Part shown: positions 5,143-5,519 of the stretch, piece by piece | Position numbering within the stretch: the first letter of the stretch is position 1 | Layout of the letters: each line of letters begins with the position of its first letter | NCBI GenBank assembly: GCA_003551325.1 | Contig: PUMK01000146.1 | Coordinates: 1-5,519 of the forward strand | DNA length: 5,519 bases | Direction of reading: 5' to 3' | Source of the DNA: Candidatus Acetothermia bacterium | GTDB taxonomy: Bacteria > Bipolaricaulota > Bipolaricaulia > Bipolaricaulales > Bipolaricaulaceae | The notes under the pieces: model-generated | Told to the model about the DNA's origin: nothing | What the model saw: only the letters and a program-made list of their open reading frames with translations | The model's database searches: none | Position numbers and translations under genes: made by a program

Positions 5143-5519
5143 GTGTTTAGAAAGCTGATGGCAGTGGCAAGTGTTGTGCTGCTCATGGCAACGCTCGGTG
5201 TAGCCAAAGAGCAGCTCGTGGTCAACTCGTACATGGCGGATCCCGCTCCGCGCGCGGCGTTTGCGGAGCTTGTGGCCATGTTTGAGGACCAGCATCCTGA
5301 GTACAACGTTGTGGTGAACACATTTCCCCATGAGGATTTCAAGACGCTCTTGCGAACGTGGCTCGTCGCTCCGGAGAGCGCGGATGTGATGACATGGTTC
5401 GCGGGGGAACGGATGCAATATTTCGCGGCGCAGGGTTTGTTGGAGCCTCTGGATGATCTGTTCGTCGACGACAGCTTCTCCGATCTCTTCCCGTCAGCGT
5501 TCCGCACGGTATGTGCGTA
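5143..5519 (+). CDS. ABC transporter solute-binding protein, family 1 (CUT1-like), 3' partial
   Basis: The first 125 codons are visible; the gene runs off the window. The product would bind a sugar or polyol outside the cytoplasmic membrane and deliver it to an ABC permease. Residues 1-21 are a Sec signal peptide: basic MFRK, hydrophobic LMAVASVVLLMATLG, likely cleavage after VA before KEQ. No lipobox cysteine follows, so a soluble periplasmic protein is expected. The mature start has the family 1 pattern: a strand (LVVNSYM), a helix (AFAELVAMFEDQHPEYNV), then VNTFPHEDFKTLLRTWL, the ADVMTWFAGE segment and FAAQGLLEPLDDLF, as in MalE/UgpB-type proteins. The start is GTG with a very strong ribosome site. 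It follows a LacI-type regulator by 77 bp; permease genes would be expected downstream. The substrate is unknown; the nearby glycerol kinase makes glycerol or a glycerol derivative one possibility. Confidence 0.88.
   Translation, partial: MFRKLMAVASVVLLMATLGVAKEQLVVNSYMADPAPRAAFAELVAMFEDQHPEYNVVVNTFPHEDFKTLLRTWLVAPESADVMTWFAGERMQYFAAQGLLEPLDDLFVDDSFSDLFPSAFRTVCA

Noticed and set aside
5304..5311. AACGTT within the binding-protein gene as a second repressor operator
   Set aside because: It lies in coding sequence (codons for Y-N-V-V), lacks the outer T/A symmetry of the site at 4025-4032, and is expected by chance.
1..5519. CRISPR array, tRNA, rRNA, insertion sequence or phage elements
   Set aside because: No regularly spaced direct repeats, cloverleaf, rRNA-like sequence, transposase or terminal inverted repeats were seen in any part of the window.

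Overview
The window comes from a bacterium with roughly 60% G+C by eye, canonical Shine-Dalgarno sites (AAGGAGG, GGAGG) and use of GTG and TTG as start codons. The solute-binding protein has a Sec signal peptide with no lipobox cysteine, and the first gene looks like a large beta-strand-rich envelope protein. Both suggest a two-membrane (diderm) cell. The combination of SdrD-B/PKD domains with sugar-type ABC uptake vaguely resembles deep-branching candidate phyla such as Bipolaricaulota, but this is only an impression and no taxonomic marker is present.

Layout, all genes on the + strand. (1) Bases 1-2103 hold the 3' part of a large surface or outer-membrane protein, cut by the window edge: about 415 residues of beta-rich sequence, two SdrD-B-like domains and a C-terminal PKD domain. 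(2) Bases 2104-2416 are a 313-bp gap with a possible extended -10 promoter, a strong imperfect stem-loop, and a 27-codon leader ORF with a good Shine-Dalgarno that overlaps the start of the next gene by 8 bases. (3) Bases 2417-3922 encode glycerol kinase (glpK), 501 residues with all glycerol-contacting residues intact. (4) Bases 3923-4051 carry a 7-bp inverted repeat, then a clear sigma70-type promoter (TTGACT, 17 bp, TAGAGT) whose expected start site falls in the palindrome TAACGTTA, a LacI-type half-operator pair. (5) Bases 4052-5065 encode a LacI/PurR-family repressor with a TTG start. (6) Bases 5066-5142 hold a symmetric element and a very strong ribosome binding site. (7) Bases 5143-5519 are the start of a family 1 (CUT1-like) ABC transporter solute-binding protein, cut by the window edge.

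The right half looks like a catabolic locus: a LacI-type regulator, probably autoregulated, heads a sugar or polyol ABC uptake operon, with glycerol kinase immediately upstream as the candidate intracellular kinase. Whether the imported substrate is glycerol or a glycerol-yielding compound is inference. I found no CRISPR array, tRNA, rRNA, insertion sequence or phage gene, and no clear sign of a wholly new system. The least explained parts are the structured glpK leader with its overlapping micro-ORF and the symmetric element ahead of the binding-protein gene.
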